Positions 1-9,812 are shown, numbered from the stretch's first letter. The stretch is 64,000 bases of DNA from Pontibacter cellulosilyticus (GCF_014306105.1 NZ_JACRVF010000005.1:186001-250000); one strand, 5' to 3'. A program made the numbers and translations. The notes: generated by a model not told the origin, from the letters alone.

Positions 1-319
1 TTAACAAACGCACGCACAGCAAAGCCCGGCACGCAGGCTCGGTATTGTACACAAAATCCTGGTCTTTAAAAAAACGGTAATCGAATGGCAAAAAGGTTCT
101 CTCCTGCACGCGGTGCCAACTCACGGCCAGCTGGTCTTTCTCATGCTGCTGTAAAGGAGAATCGGCATAGGCATGTAAATCACCAAAAAGCACCTGCACT
201 TTTAGCCTGCCCTGCCACAGAGCGCGGAGGCGGCGTACTACCGCAGTAAACCCATAGCACCAGGCGCACATGGGGTTTGTTACATATATTAAAGTCGGGC
301 TATCTGATCCGTTTCCCAT
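1..319 (-). CDS. DsbA-family thiol-disulfide oxidoreductase, 3' end cut by window edge
   Basis: The visible 106 residues begin MGNGSDSPTLIYVTNPMCAW and carry a CAWC redox motif (about residues 18-21) directly after the first beta strand, followed by YGF. This is the layout of the DsbA/FrnE branch of thioredoxin-fold proteins, where the CxxC pair exchanges disulfides. No signal peptide is visible, so a cytosolic FrnE/2-hydroxychromene-isomerase-like role is more likely than a periplasmic DsbA. The reading frame is open at base 1, so the helical insertion and C-terminal half lie outside. The ATG at 317-319 is the first good start. The fold assignment is firm; the substrate is unknown. Confidence 0.8.
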   Translation of the reverse strand, partial: MGNGSDSPTLIYVTNPMCAWCYGFTAVVRRLRALWQGRLKVQVLFGDLHAYADSPLQQHEKDQLAVSWHRVQERTFLPFDYRFFKDQDFVYNTEPACRALLCVRLL

Positions 320-458
320 AGGCTATACTTTTTGCCTATGTATTTACCCGATTATGCCGTGAAGGGTTTTAGGAGTTGTACAGTCTACTTATTTATATCC
401 GCCTTGGGAGCAAATCTCTGTGTGAGTTGGGTGATGTATTGAGTTCCTGACATGAAAA

Positions 459-806
459 TCAGCCTCCCATACGTTTCGCCTTGTATCCGGCAGCATGTAG
501 CGTCTGTAGAATTTTGTCTCTGAAATCTCCTTGGATAAGTATCTCCCCGTCTTTTGCAGAGCCACCTACCCCACACTTGCTCTTAAGCATTTTGCCAAGC
601 TCTTTCAGATCATCGTCAGTGCCTACAAATCCTTCTACCAGCGTTACCTGTTTTCCACCTCTTGACTTTTTATCCAGCATTACCTTCAGGTTCTGCTGCT
701 GAGGTGGCAGTGTTTCCTGTTCGTTTTCCTGCTCGTACTCGTAGCTAAAATCAGAGTTGGTTGAGTATACAACCCCTTGGCGGCCTTTTTTATTTTTATC
801 TTTCAT
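459..806 (-). CDS. SUI1/eIF1-family translation initiation factor (YciH-like)
   Basis: This 115-residue basic protein has a variable charged N-terminal tail (residues 1-45, with QENEQE) and then the SUI1 fold. The fold is recognised from [14 protein letters not shown], the central [20 protein letters not shown] segment and the final GYKAKRMGG. The [13 protein letters not shown] block is the most conserved part of bacterial YciH and archaeal/eukaryotic (e)IF1. Family members bind the 30S subunit and influence start-codon selection, although in bacteria the role is accessory. It stands alone on the minus strand, about 45 bases beyond the lipid kinase stop. Family assignment is secure. Confidence 0.92.
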   Translation of the reverse strand: MKDKNKKGRQGVVYSTNSDFSYEYEQENEQETLPPQQQNLKVMLDKKSRGGKQVTLVEGFVGTDDDLKELGKMLKSKCGVGGSAKDGEILIQGDFRDKILQTLHAAGYKAKRMGG

Positions 807-850
807 CTCATTAATTAGTAATCAGTAATTCGAATAAGTATAACCTTTCG

Positions 851-1744
851 TTAATTTACTCCTGCCGGCACCACAACTTTCAGCGACAAGGGGTTCATCT
901 GTACTTCAAACTCAGACTCCTCACCCAGGAACTCGCCATCGGCATGGTACATAATCGGGCTTTGTGTACTTACTTTTACGTGTGTTGTCTTAAAGTACTC
1001 AGCACTGTCGGGACTGGCCAGTTGTTTGGTTAGCATGCAGTAGCTTAGATTCAGTGCCTTTACCAGGTCCAGTTTACGCACCAGGCAAACATCCAGCAAC
1101 CCATCCTCAATATCGGCGAGAGGCGCAATATATGCGTTGTTTCCATACTGAGCTGCATTGGCAAAAGCCATCACATAACAATCAGTCTCAAACGTTTTTT
1201 TGTTGATAGTTGCTTTAACAGGCATGTGCTTGTAACTCATTACCTCCTTCATTACCAGCTCTACATAGGTTTGCAGCCCACGTTTTTTATTTCCGGCGAA
1301 CACAGAGCTTATATAGGCATCAAACCCGATACCCGCTGCCGTAAAAAAAGCATGGTTGTTTATACTTCCGGTATCAATAGTGGCAACATGGCCTGTATTC
1401 AATGTTTTAATGGCTGCATCTAAACTCATAGGTATTTTAAGATGACGTGCCAGGCCGTTACCCGATCCTTTTGGAAGTATACCCAAAGCTGTTTCTGAGT
1501 GTAAGAGTCCACGCGCTACTTCGTTTACGGTACCATCGCCTCCTACTGCCACCACAACATCATAACCAGCATCAGCAGCCTCTTTTGCCAACTTTGGCGC
1601 ATGACCGGCATACTCTGTAAATACGATCTCGTGCTTATACTTATCCTTGTCCAGCAATTGTTCGATGCGCTCTGCAACGTTTACCCGGCTTCTGGTGCCA
1701 GAGGTAGGATTGATGATAAACCGGATGTGCGCAGGTACAGGCAT
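851..1744 (-). CDS. Diacylglycerol kinase-family lipid kinase (YegS/DgkB-like)
   Basis: The protein starts MPVPAHIRFIINPTSG; the INPTSG strand is the usual N-terminal nucleotide-site motif of the DAGK catalytic domain. The diagnostic VAVGGDGTVNEVARGL motif lies at about residues 66-81 and LGILPKGSGNGLARHL follows near 95-110. The C-terminal half has the beta-sandwich of YegS/DgkB proteins, with DGLLDVCLV and a final DGEFLG segment. Members phosphorylate diacylglycerol or related lipids at the inner membrane face. I chose the ATG at 1742-1744; an in-frame TTG lies four codons upstream at 1756. The lipid substrate cannot be told from sequence. Confidence 0.9.
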   Translation of the reverse strand: MPVPAHIRFIINPTSGTRSRVNVAERIEQLLDKDKYKHEIVFTEYAGHAPKLAKEAADAGYDVVVAVGGDGTVNEVARGLLHSETALGILPKGSGNGLARHLKIPMSLDAAIKTLNTGHVATIDTGSINNHAFFTAAGIGFDAYISSVFAGNKKRGLQTYVELVMKEVMSYKHMPVKATINKKTFETDCYVMAFANAAQYGNNAYIAPLADIEDGLLDVCLVRKLDLVKALNLSYCMLTKQLASPDSAEYFKTTHVKVSTQSPIMYHADGEFLGEESEFEVQMNPLSLKVVVPAGVN

Positions 1745-1794
1745 AGTTTTACTCAATAAGCGAGCTGTAAATTTACTTTTTCCGGGGCATAAAT

Positions 1795-1825
1795 AAAAAA
1801 GCCTGCCGCAAACTCTGCGGCAGGC
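1795..1825 (-). terminator. Rho-independent terminator after the universal stress protein gene
   Basis: A perfect 10-bp GC-rich stem (1801-1810 with 1816-1825, loop of 5) is flanked by A6 on the plus strand, which is a T run when read on the minus strand. It lies 89 bases past the stop of the stress protein gene and before the lipid kinase start. Confidence 0.85.
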
Positions 1826-1913
1826 TTATACTTTATACTTGTCAGCTACTATAATTTATACTTCTCAGGTACGGCTCAAGTAGATATTTTGTCTGTTTGC
1901 CTTAAAGTATAAC

Positions 1914-2765
1914 TTACCGGATGCTAAAAGTTAGTACAGGTATGTTCGTGTGGTTTACAAGGTCTTCGGCTATACTTCCGCTTAGCAGGTGCGCCAATCC
2001 GGTTCTGCCGTGAGTAGCCATCATGATCAGGTCTGCGCGAATATCCTCTGCAAAGTGTAGAATACCGTCTTCTTCCATCACATCGTTGTACACATTAATG
2101 GTATAGTTCTGCAAGCCATACTTCTCAGCGATGTGCTCCAGTTTACCGCTAATGTTGCTCGTCGACTCAAATGCACCCGGTGTGTTCACGTAAACCAAAT
2201 GCATCCTAGCTCCAAACATCGCCTGGAAAGTTTTAAAGCGCTCCACTGCATGCCTTATCTCACGCTTAAAATCTGATGCCAGCACAATCTCCTTAACTTC
2301 AAAGTTTGGCTCTCTGTGTTTTACCGTCAGAACCGGACACTCAGCTGTGCGCACTACTTTCTCTGTATTAGAGCCTATCAAAAACTCATCCAACCCACTA
2401 GAGCCCTTTGATCCCATCACCACCAAGTCTACTGCATCTTCTTTTATCGTTCTCCTGATCTGGTTGATTGGCCGGTTAACCTCCACTTGTTGTACAACAT
2501 GAACGCCACTGTGGTCAAAAGAATCTACCAGGTGCGCCATATCGGCTTTTGTTTTTTCCAGAAGCTTTAACATATACACGCCTTCCATGCTGTTTAGCTG
2601 TATAGACATATCTCCTGTAACATTAAAGCCTGAACCAGACGGCAGTTCTACTGCATGTAAAAGTTTAATACCTGCGCCTGTCTTGCGCGCAATGGCTATC
2701 GCAATCTCATAGGCATTTCTTGCCTGCTCCGAGAAGTCTGTAGGTACGAGGATTCTCTTTATCAT
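1914..2765 (-). CDS. Universal stress protein, tandem UspA domains
   Basis: At 283 residues this is two UspA domains in one chain. Domain 1 starts MIKRILVPTDFSEQARNAYE and ends with the nucleotide-binding pattern GSKGSSGLDEFLIGS, followed by CPVLTV. Domain 2 starts near residue 150 (EIVLASDF) and ends with ATHGRTGLAHLLSGS and IPVLTF. The GxxG-x9-G(S/T) pattern in domain 1 suggests ATP binding; domain 2 has Ala in place of the first Gly but keeps the rest. Such proteins are cytosolic stress and survival factors. The ATG is at 2763-2765, and a strong terminator follows the gene. Its specific role is not predictable. Confidence 0.92.
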   Translation of the reverse strand: MIKRILVPTDFSEQARNAYEIAIAIARKTGAGIKLLHAVELPSGSGFNVTGDMSIQLNSMEGVYMLKLLEKTKADMAHLVDSFDHSGVHVVQQVEVNRPINQIRRTIKEDAVDLVVMGSKGSSGLDEFLIGSNTEKVVRTAECPVLTVKHREPNFEVKEIVLASDFKREIRHAVERFKTFQAMFGARMHLVYVNTPGAFESTSNISGKLEHIAEKYGLQNYTINVYNDVMEEDGILHFAEDIRADLIMMATHGRTGLAHLLSGSIAEDLVNHTNIPVLTFSIR

Positions 2766-2907
2766 TGGGTTAGGTTTTAGTGGAAATTTAAGTTACAAAA
2801 GTATCTTCATATTCTAATGCTTTTTATGACATGCGTTAGTTTTAGCACTGACAAATATCAACTTGTGCTGTGCCCCTGATTTTATAGCCACAGAATCCTC
2901 CAAATGC

Positions 2908-2939
2908 AAAAAGCCCGCCCCGTGAAGGGCAGGCTTTTT
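2908..2939 (-). terminator. Terminator downstream of gap
   Basis: A 13-bp stem with one C/A mismatch (2908-2920 with 2927-2939) and A/T-rich flanks lies 22 bases beyond the gap stop codon. The T run on either strand makes it potentially bidirectional. Confidence 0.8.
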
Positions 2940-2960
2940 AAAAATTGTATGCTTTAAATC

Positions 2961-4018
<1,058 letters not shown>

Positions 4019-4082
4019 TATTTTTTTCTATTCTGACTCTGAATCACTTACATTAAATGTTAAAAAAATTTGCATCAATGTT

Positions 4083-4112
4083 TTGCATGTATAAAAACAC
4101 CCACTATATTTG
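4083..4112 (+). promoter_or_regulatory. Promoter of tRNA-Glu
   Basis: A TTG at 4083-4085 is followed after exactly 19 bases by TATATTTG (4105-4112), a full match to the primary sigma factor consensus of Bacteroidota (TTG-N19-TAnnTTTG). The tRNA starts 20 bases after the -7 element. This is one of the clearest promoters in the window. Confidence 0.75.
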
Positions 4113-4131
4113 CACCACAATTAGACAGAAC

Positions 4132-4203
4132 GGCCCGTTCGTCTAGGGGTTAGGACGCCAGATTTTCATTCTGGTAACAGGGGTTCGATTCCCCTACGGG
4201 CTA
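4132..4203 (+). tRNA. tRNA-Glu (anticodon TTC)
   Basis: The 72-base sequence folds as a standard cloverleaf. The seven-pair acceptor stem (GGCCCGT with ACGGGCT) starts with a G-U pair. The D-arm contains TAGGGGTTAG, the anticodon stem CCAGA/TCTGG encloses the loop TTTTCAT with anticodon TTC, and the T-arm contains GGGGTTCGATTCCCC. The discriminator is A and the CCA end is not encoded. The molecule reads glutamate GAA/GAG codons. It stands alone, with its own promoter and terminator. Confidence 0.96.
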
Positions 4204-4206
4204 CTG

Positions 4207-4243
4207 AAAGGGAAAAGTGATCGTTTGCATCGCTTTTCCCTTT
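4207..4243 (+). terminator. Terminator after tRNA-Glu
   Basis: A 15-bp stem (4207-4221 with 4229-4243, loop of 7, one G-T pair) followed by a T-rich tract begins four bases past the tRNA. The rest of the gap to about 4436 shows no coding potential. Confidence 0.85.
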
Positions 4244-4436
4244 TTCTTTTCCTGCCAATCCCTTTTATCTCCTTGGAAAGGGCGAAAAAGCTGTTCACCC
4301 GCGAGGTTCGATAATACTCATTTTTGCACTTGTATTTAACTTCTCCCTACTCCTTGGCCCGTTACAAAGTATAAATAAGAGGCTTTTTGACTCCCTCGCA
4401 TCACGAAGGCTATGTAGTCTGTGACTTCAAATTTAA

Positions 4437-4502
4437 TTCATCACATTTTCGCCGGCTTTCATCACATTTTTTATTTTTAATAAGCACTTTAAAGTATCAT
4501 TG
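4437..4502 (+). promoter_or_regulatory. LytTR-type tandem operator and -7 element upstream of the thioredoxin pair
   Basis: Two identical 10-mers TTCATCACAT (4437-4446 and 4458-4467) are separated by 11 bases, a 21-base period of two helical turns. The element TATCATTG starts 27 bases later (4495-4502) and resembles TAnnTTTG. No TTG -33 box is present, which suggests that an activator is needed. The same arrangement with identical spacing occurs at 49394-49459 and 54077-54142. LytTR-family regulators such as YpdB are known to bind 10-mer-N11-10-mer direct repeats; assignment to the module 2 regulator is inference. Confidence 0.7.
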
Positions 4503-4553
4503 CTATACCAAAGATTTCACCATGCAAACTTTGTTGTAAAGCTTTTTCAAGCC

Positions 4554-5051
4554 GTGAATTTACTATTAACCATACGAATAGGTTTTATTGCCACTATATT
4601 CTGCTTCATTGGCCTTTATGCACAGGCGCAGCAGGTTAAGGTTGTGAAATTTGGTGAGTTGCAGAAGCTGCGCACATCCAACACGGACACGCTTTACGTG
4701 GTCAACTTCTGGGCTACCTGGTGCGGCCCCTGCATAAAAGAGCTGCCTTACTTTGAGGCTGTGAACAAGCAGTACCGAAACCAGCCGGTGCGCGTGGTGT
4801 TAGTCAGCATGGACGCTGTGCAGGACCTGAAGAAGGTGAAGGCGTTCATGCAAAAGCGCAAACTCGCATCGGACGTGTGGCTACTGAACGAAACAGATGC
4901 CAACTCTTGGATAGACAGCCTGGAGCCAAAATGGAGCGGGGCCATACCGGCCACCATGCTGTTCAACAACAGGCGCAAACAGTACCACTTTGTAGAGAAG
5001 GAACTGAAGGAAAGCGAACTCCAGGCCCTGGTAAAGCGATTTAAACCATAA
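4554..5051 (+). CDS. Exported thioredoxin-like (TlpA/ResA-type) oxidoreductase
   Basis: The mature part holds one thioredoxin fold with the motif FWATWCGPCIKELPYF, so the redox pair is WCGPC, and the cis-proline loop IPATM. The N-terminus is hydrophobic and ends with LYAQAQ, a likely signal peptidase I site, placing the protein in the periplasm or envelope. There is no in-frame ATG. The open frame begins with TTG at 4500, but the predicted -7 element covers 4495-4502, so I prefer the GTG at 4554, which gives a compact signal peptide (MNLLLTIR...). The lipoprotein gene follows after 11 bases, so the two probably form an operon under the LytTR-type operator. The substrate is unknown. Confidence 0.78.
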   Translation: MNLLLTIRIGFIATIFCFIGLYAQAQQVKVVKFGELQKLRTSNTDTLYVVNFWATWCGPCIKELPYFEAVNKQYRNQPVRVVLVSMDAVQDLKKVKAFMQKRKLASDVWLLNETDANSWIDSLEPKWSGAIPATMLFNNRRKQYHFVEKELKESELQALVKRFKP

Positions 5052-5062
5052 ACCATAGTTCT

Positions 5063-5716
5063 ATGAAAAACCCGATTTTACCATTGCTGTGTATGTTCTG
5101 CCTGTTTCTGCTTGGCTGCGACGAGGGAACTGCAACAAATGCTGAGGCTGAAACCATTGCTGGTGACGCCGGCTACCAGGTGGGCGACACCGCCACTGAT
5201 TTTAAACTCAAGAACGTGGACGGCAAGATGGTTTCCATGGCCGACTACAAGGATGCAAAAGGCTTTATCGTTACGTTTACCTGCAATACCTGCCCTTTCT
5301 CTAAAGCCTATGAGGACCGCATCATTGCCCTGCATAAAAAGTATGCACCCAAAGGCTACCCGGTTGTTGCCATCAACCCGAATGATGTGAAAGAATCGCG
5401 GAAAGACTCCTACGAGCACATGCAGGAGCGGGCTAAGGAGAAGAACTTCCCATTCCCTTACCTGCACGACGAGACCCAGGAAATAGCAAAAGCCTACGGC
5501 GCTACCCGCACGCCGCACCTCTACATTGTACAGAAGCAGCAGGACGGCCAGTTTAAAGTAGCCTACATTGGCGCTATAGACGACAACAGCCGCGATGCGC
5601 AGGAAGTACAGAAAAAGTACGCTGAAACCGCCTTGGGTGAACTTCTAGCAAATAAGCCTGTAAGCCAGGCTAGCACCAAAGCAATTGGATGCACAATAAA
5701 ATGGCGTGAATCATAG
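5063..5716 (+). CDS. Thioredoxin-fold (AhpC/TSA-like) lipoprotein
   Basis: This 217-residue protein starts with a lipoprotein signal ending LFLLGC (Cys19), so it is probably anchored in the membrane. The mature part resembles redoxin/AhpC-TSA proteins: VGDTATDFKLKNVDGKMVSM, then the active-site segment TFTCNTCPFSKAYEDRI with CxxC at CNTC, the cis-proline motif TRTPHLYIV, and IGAIDDN. Homologous proteins are generally listed as thioredoxin family proteins of unknown substrate. It lies 11 bases after the preceding exported thioredoxin and is followed by a terminator, so the two are likely co-transcribed. Confidence 0.85.
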   Translation: MKNPILPLLCMFCLFLLGCDEGTATNAEAETIAGDAGYQVGDTATDFKLKNVDGKMVSMADYKDAKGFIVTFTCNTCPFSKAYEDRIIALHKKYAPKGYPVVAINPNDVKESRKDSYEHMQERAKEKNFPFPYLHDETQEIAKAYGATRTPHLYIVQKQQDGQFKVAYIGAIDDNSRDAQEVQKKYAETALGELLANKPVSQASTKAIGCTIKWRES

Positions 5717-5739
5717 TCCAACAATATAATCCTCTATTC

Positions 5740-5772
5740 AAAGCACCTGTTAAGTTTTAGCAGGTGCTTTTT
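5740..5772 (+). terminator. Terminator of the thioredoxin pair
   Basis: A 10-bp stem (5740-5749 with 5761-5770) with an 11-base loop is followed by further T residues. It starts 24 bases after the lipoprotein stop codon. Confidence 0.85.
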
Positions 5773-5970
5773 GTTTGCTGCCGTTGTAAAGTTATTTTAC
5801 GTCAACAAATCCTTCATACTTGGTTAAGGAAGATAAGAAGAAGCTATTATCGTCAAATTACAGCCCTATAAAGAGATACACTAATTCTCCCCTGACTGCA
5901 GACACTCCAATAAAACCGCCAGATCAGCATAAATAAAGCCGGATGTTTCCATCCATTGGTTTTACTACAG

Positions 5971-6009
5971 AAAAAAAGCCACTTCCCATCAAATGGAGCG
6001 GCTTTTTTT
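5971..6009 (-). terminator. Probable bidirectional terminator of ABC/peptidase module 1
   Basis: Outer arms AAAAAAAGCC (5971-5980) and GGCTTTTTTT (6000-6009) pair perfectly, with a smaller inner CCAT/ATGG stem. T runs exist on both strands. It lies about 190 bases beyond the permease-peptidase stop and is the nearest classical terminator for that minus-strand operon. Confidence 0.65.
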
Positions 6010-6157
6010 GTTTTGACAAATTTCCCTATTGGATAGGAAGGATAACTTAAGCAGATAAAGTTGATCACAGAATAAATGATTTTAAAAGTAAACCTGATAA
6101 AGGCCTGCCCACCTAGCTCTTTGGCGGTCACCGATGTACTTTAGGCATTATCAGTGT

Positions 6158-6189
6158 GTAGCGCTGGCGAACCATCACGCCTGCGCTAC
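6158..6189 (-). repeat. 12-bp hairpin with one mismatch just past the permease-peptidase stop
   Basis: GTAGCGCTGGCG (6158-6169) pairs with CGCCTGCGCTAC (6178-6189) except for one T/T position, loop of 8. No T run follows, so it is more likely an mRNA-stabilising 3' structure than a terminator. Confidence 0.6.
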
Positions 6190-6197
6190 TAGTTAGC

Positions 6198-9100
6198 CTA
6201 TAACTTCACACCCTTCAAATTATCCTTTATCTCCCAATCAATCAGCAGGTAGCGTGGATCAATGCCGGCAAGGGCTGGTTTACCTGGTACTGTCACCGTA
6301 ATCGTTTGCTTAGCGGAATTTATATGGTGTTTCTGCTGGTAGAGCAACTTGCCCGACTCTTTACCTTTTTCCGCAGAAGAGTAAATCCCGATCTCAACCC
6401 AGTCATTTACTGGTAACTTCGTCTCAACTCCTATACTGTCAACTACAAACTTCCGTGCCTGCACATTTAGGGTCACCTGCCATTTACCTGACTCGATCTG
6501 TTTTGCCATAGCCTGCTCGGTGCTTAGCTCCCAGAAGGTGTTCTTCTCAAACAGATCATGCAGCAGGGGTTGGAGCGAGTCAGGAGTGACTTCCTGTAGT
6601 TCGTGGTAAAGATCAAGCGAAGTAGGTAGTGGAAACTTTCCGGAGCTATGTTTCGCCAGCAAATGCCGGAGTGCACTGTTCACTTTGTCCCTGCCCATAT
6701 ATTGGCTCATGGCATATAGTGCAAAAGGACCTTTACGGTAGTTTTGGTACCAGTCATTCGCCTGCAGCAACGGTACAGCAGCATGTGTTTTGGGATTCTC
6801 ATATTCTTCACGCAAGAAGCTTAGTAGCCGTTGCAGGTGCTCAGGTCCATAATTATCTTCCAGCACACCCATCGCAGAATACCATGCCAGGCTTTCGGAG
6901 AGCAAGCCTGCCCCTTCTGCATGTGCCGGATCAACTTGATTGCCCCACCACTGATGTGCCACTTCGTGTGCCACTACCGCAGACACCAGGTCAAATTTAC
7001 GTTCATCTTTGTCCGGATTCATGAGAAAGAACCCTTCCCCGGCTGTAATATTGATTGGGGATGCATGGTTACCGAACGCATATCCCGGATAAGATACAAA
7101 CCGGATAGTACGATGTGGGTATGCACCGAATTGTTTACTATAGTATTCCAGAGAAGCCTGAACACTCTTCAACATGCGCTCCAGGTTGAGTTTTTGCCCC
7201 GGGTCATAGTAGATCTGTATACTTACGTCCTGCCCTGTAACAGCAGAAGGATTCTTCCAGGTACCTTCATACACTGCATAGTTGGCCGAGAAGAAGTGGT
7301 ATTCATTCCGGATAGGAGCCTCTGTCGCATAATGGAAGTAACGTCGGTTACCTTTTGTCCATGTCCGCTTCAAAGTTCCCGGTGCCACAACCACCTGATC
7401 CTCGTCTGTGCCCACTACTGCTTCAAAAGAAATCCGCTCTGCAAAAGGAGATTCTAGCCGTGCCTTCTTATTATAAAGAGATGGCGTTGCGGGACGCGGA
7501 GCAAGTCCATACTTTTTCCGGGAGCCAGCATCATCCAGCTCCCGGTAAGACTGGTAGCCAATGGCAGGTAGCCATTCATAGTTTCGGAAGTTGGTACTGT
7601 TAGGTGTTACCGAGACATCAGCACCGTTGTTAGAAAACCCACGCTCACCCACTAGTACTTCAAAGTTAAGCTTTAATGAGTCACCGGGCTGGAGTGGCTT
7701 CTGTAAAGTATAAATCTGGTATCCAAGCTCTTTATCTTCAAGTACCCTGGCAGCAGGCTGTTTAAACGTAATGGCTCTTGTTTCAACTCCCGGCACAGTG
7801 CTTAAATGTATAGAGTCAATAGACACCTTATGCTGGTTCACAAGCAGGTAAGTACCTTTAACTGTTGCCTGACGTTTTTCTGGATAAATCTCTACCTGCA
7901 ATGTAGACCTTGTCTGCCGGGGCTGCGGTATAAGATGGTATTTTCCATATTGTTGCTCATACTGCGCTTGCCGCTCCGCTATTTCTGTTGACGACAGGTA
8001 GTTGTTCAGGACGTTTGTGTTGTAGAAAGTGAAACCACCAAACACAAGAATCCCCGCTACTGCTACCGTAGCAACAACAATTGTGGAACGGGTGAAACGA
8101 CGAATAGCTAAGTTGAGCCGTGACTTAAGCTTTTCTTCCCTGCCCCGCACCCAGAACAGTTTTGCCACAACAGCCAGCAAGAGCGCCCACGACATCCAGT
8201 ATAGCTTAAACCATAGCCATGGCTCCAGTGATAAGTTAAAGCCAGCCATGTTAGTAAATATCCAGGCAGGGCTGGAGCTATAGATGAGTAGCTTATGCCC
8301 AATACCAAGACTAGGTGCAAACGCGATAAGACTATAGGCGAGCAGAGCAAAAAAATGACCCAGGTATTTCTGATTAACCAGTACATGCACCACAAGCGCA
8401 AGCAAGGCAAAGAGCAGACATTCCACTAACTGAAGCCCGAAAAGCGCCTTTACGTAAAGCCCAATCTCAACAGGAGCGCCGCCTATACTTATCTGAGCAA
8501 CGATACCTGCTATCACAAGGAACGTTAACCAAACTATAAGCATGAAACTTAAGGCTAAAAATCTGCTCAGAAATAGCACCCATTCCGGCACCGGGGCTGC
8601 ATTGGCTATCTCATTTATACCTGCTTCTCTTTCCTTCCACACCAGTTCTCCTGCATAAAAGACAGTAAGTAGTGTAATCAAAATCCAGAAAGACTTAATT
8701 TCTACTAAAGGTGCCGTTAGAAAATTAACCATGTGATCCGTTCGGGGCAGCAAGGGTACATCTTTGGCTTCCATATTTCCGGGTATGGCAAAACCTACTA
8801 CCACGGCAAGGGCAACCAGTAACACTAACCCAATACGACTTTTGGCGAGCTGCAAAAAGGACTTCCAGGTGATGACGCGTAGTTGCTGTAAATGAGTTCT
8901 AAAACCAAACACACCCTTTATCTGCGTTAAGGAGTTCTCTGGTCTCCATTTCAGCCACTCCTGCGCTGGCAGCTTTGTTGTGGTTTGGTTCAACTGCTTC
9001 TTACCAACTCCCGTGGCAGGCTGAACAAAACTGAAACGACGGTGGGTTAAAGCCAATAAGCCAACTGCTATACTAATCCAAAGTAACCGGTTAATGAGCA

Positions 9101-9812
9101 GCGGTCCCTCCAGTGTAAGCAGGCGTGTATTCATTTCCAGCGGGCTCCATTCACCTGACAGATGATTTAAAACGGAGCTGAATTGGATGGGGTCTATTAA
9201 TTTATTCCACTCTGCAGCGTTTTGTGTAACCAATTCCAAAACAAACGCACACACAAATAGAAATACACCACCCAGGTAACTTGCCATGGCCCGGCGGGTG
9301 AGCGCCGCCAATGAGAACTGAATGGCCGTCACGATAAAAATGTTAGGCAACAGAAGGTAGAAAAAGCTAGTCAGATAAGCTGATAACCGGAACGGCCCCA
9401 TAACTTCAGGCTCTACACCAGTAAAGTATAGAGAGAACAGGATGCTCAGTGGAATGGAGAGCAGAACAATTAAATTGAGAAGACAAGCGGCAAGGAACCG
9501 CCCTCCCAGATAGGTGGCTTTACTGGTTGGCGCGGTGTAGGTAAGCGAATACATACGTGTCTGCACATCCCGGGCTGCTGCATCGCCTGCCACGGATCCG
9601 CCTAACGGAAGCCAGAACAAAATGCCCAGAGCGGTGACAGCTGCTATTACTATAGGTGCATTCAATAAGAAATAGCCTTCACGGGCATCACTTAAGTAAT
9701 TGGCGATTACCCATAAAAAAGAAAGCACTGCCATTACCACAAAGTATAACCAGGTAGATATACTGCGTATCTGGTAGGCAAACTCCAGTTGAAAAATCTT
9801 TTGGAACTTCAT
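6198..9812 (-). CDS. ABC-2 permease fused to M1-family (aminopeptidase-like) metallopeptidase, module 1
   Basis: In this 1204-residue fusion, residues 1 to about 270 and about 310-590 hold two sets of hydrophobic helices of the ABC-2 permease kind. After a last membrane segment (near 580-600, ILVFGGFTFYNTNVLNNYL) the rest is outside the membrane. It carries a peptidase domain with HEVAHQWWGNQ (His949, Glu950, His953) and a downstream SESLAWY Glu as probable third zinc ligand. The classical GAMEN exopeptidase motif is not recognisable; GYAFGNHASP occupies the corresponding place. The start overlaps the ATPase stop by 4 bases, so the two form a transporter. The substrate is unknown; a peptide is plausible. 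The paralogue is at 49467-53114. Confidence 0.88.
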   Translation of the reverse strand: MKFQKIFQLEFAYQIRSISTWLYFVVMAVLSFLWVIANYLSDAREGYFLLNAPIVIAAVTALGILFWLPLGGSVAGDAAARDVQTRMYSLTYTAPTSKATYLGGRFLAACLLNLIVLLSIPLSILFSLYFTGVEPEVMGPFRLSAYLTSFFYLLLPNIFIVTAIQFSLAALTRRAMASYLGGVFLFVCAFVLELVTQNAAEWNKLIDPIQFSSVLNHLSGEWSPLEMNTRLLTLEGPLLINRLLWISIAVGLLALTHRRFSFVQPATGVGKKQLNQTTTKLPAQEWLKWRPENSLTQIKGVFGFRTHLQQLRVITWKSFLQLAKSRIGLVLLVALAVVVGFAIPGNMEAKDVPLLPRTDHMVNFLTAPLVEIKSFWILITLLTVFYAGELVWKEREAGINEIANAAPVPEWVLFLSRFLALSFMLIVWLTFLVIAGIVAQISIGGAPVEIGLYVKALFGLQLVECLLFALLALVVHVLVNQKYLGHFFALLAYSLIAFAPSLGIGHKLLIYSSSPAWIFTNMAGFNLSLEPWLWFKLYWMSWALLLAVVAKLFWVRGREEKLKSRLNLAIRRFTRSTIVVATVAVAGILVFGGFTFYNTNVLNNYLSSTEIAERQAQYEQQYGKYHLIPQPRQTRSTLQVEIYPEKRQATVKGTYLLVNQHKVSIDSIHLSTVPGVETRAITFKQPAARVLEDKELGYQIYTLQKPLQPGDSLKLNFEVLVGERGFSNNGADVSVTPNSTNFRNYEWLPAIGYQSYRELDDAGSRKKYGLAPRPATPSLYNKKARLESPFAERISFEAVVGTDEDQVVVAPGTLKRTWTKGNRRYFHYATEAPIRNEYHFFSANYAVYEGTWKNPSAVTGQDVSIQIYYDPGQKLNLERMLKSVQASLEYYSKQFGAYPHRTIRFVSYPGYAFGNHASPINITAGEGFFLMNPDKDERKFDLVSAVVAHEVAHQWWGNQVDPAHAEGAGLLSESLAWYSAMGVLEDNYGPEHLQRLLSFLREEYENPKTHAAVPLLQANDWYQNYRKGPFALYAMSQYMGRDKVNSALRHLLAKHSSGKFPLPTSLDLYHELQEVTPDSLQPLLHDLFEKNTFWELSTEQAMAKQIESGKWQVTLNVQARKFVVDSIGVETKLPVNDWVEIGIYSSAEKGKESGKLLYQQKHHINSAKQTITVTVPGKPALAGIDPRYLLIDWEIKDNLKGVKL

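Larger units (their letters stand above)
5773..6197. other. Intergenic region with two hairpins, no supported gene
   Basis: This 425-base stretch contains two structures: a hairpin with A7/T7 arms at 5971-6009, which would terminate on either strand, and a 12-bp stem with one mismatch at 6158-6189, nine bases past the permease-peptidase stop. A 92-codon open frame on the minus strand (5853-6131) spans the first hairpin and has no recognisable features, so it is not called. No exact AAGTATA heptamer was seen here. Confidence 0.6.

Noticed and set aside
4360-4376. Possible partial tRNA copy (GGCCCGTTAC) after tRNA-Glu
   Set aside because: Only about eight bases match the tRNA start; no stems follow, so it is chance similarity.
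5853-6131. 92-codon minus-strand open frame downstream of module 1
   Set aside because: It spans a hairpin with A7/T7 arms, has low-complexity composition without recognisable features, and lies where transcription of the permease gene should stop.
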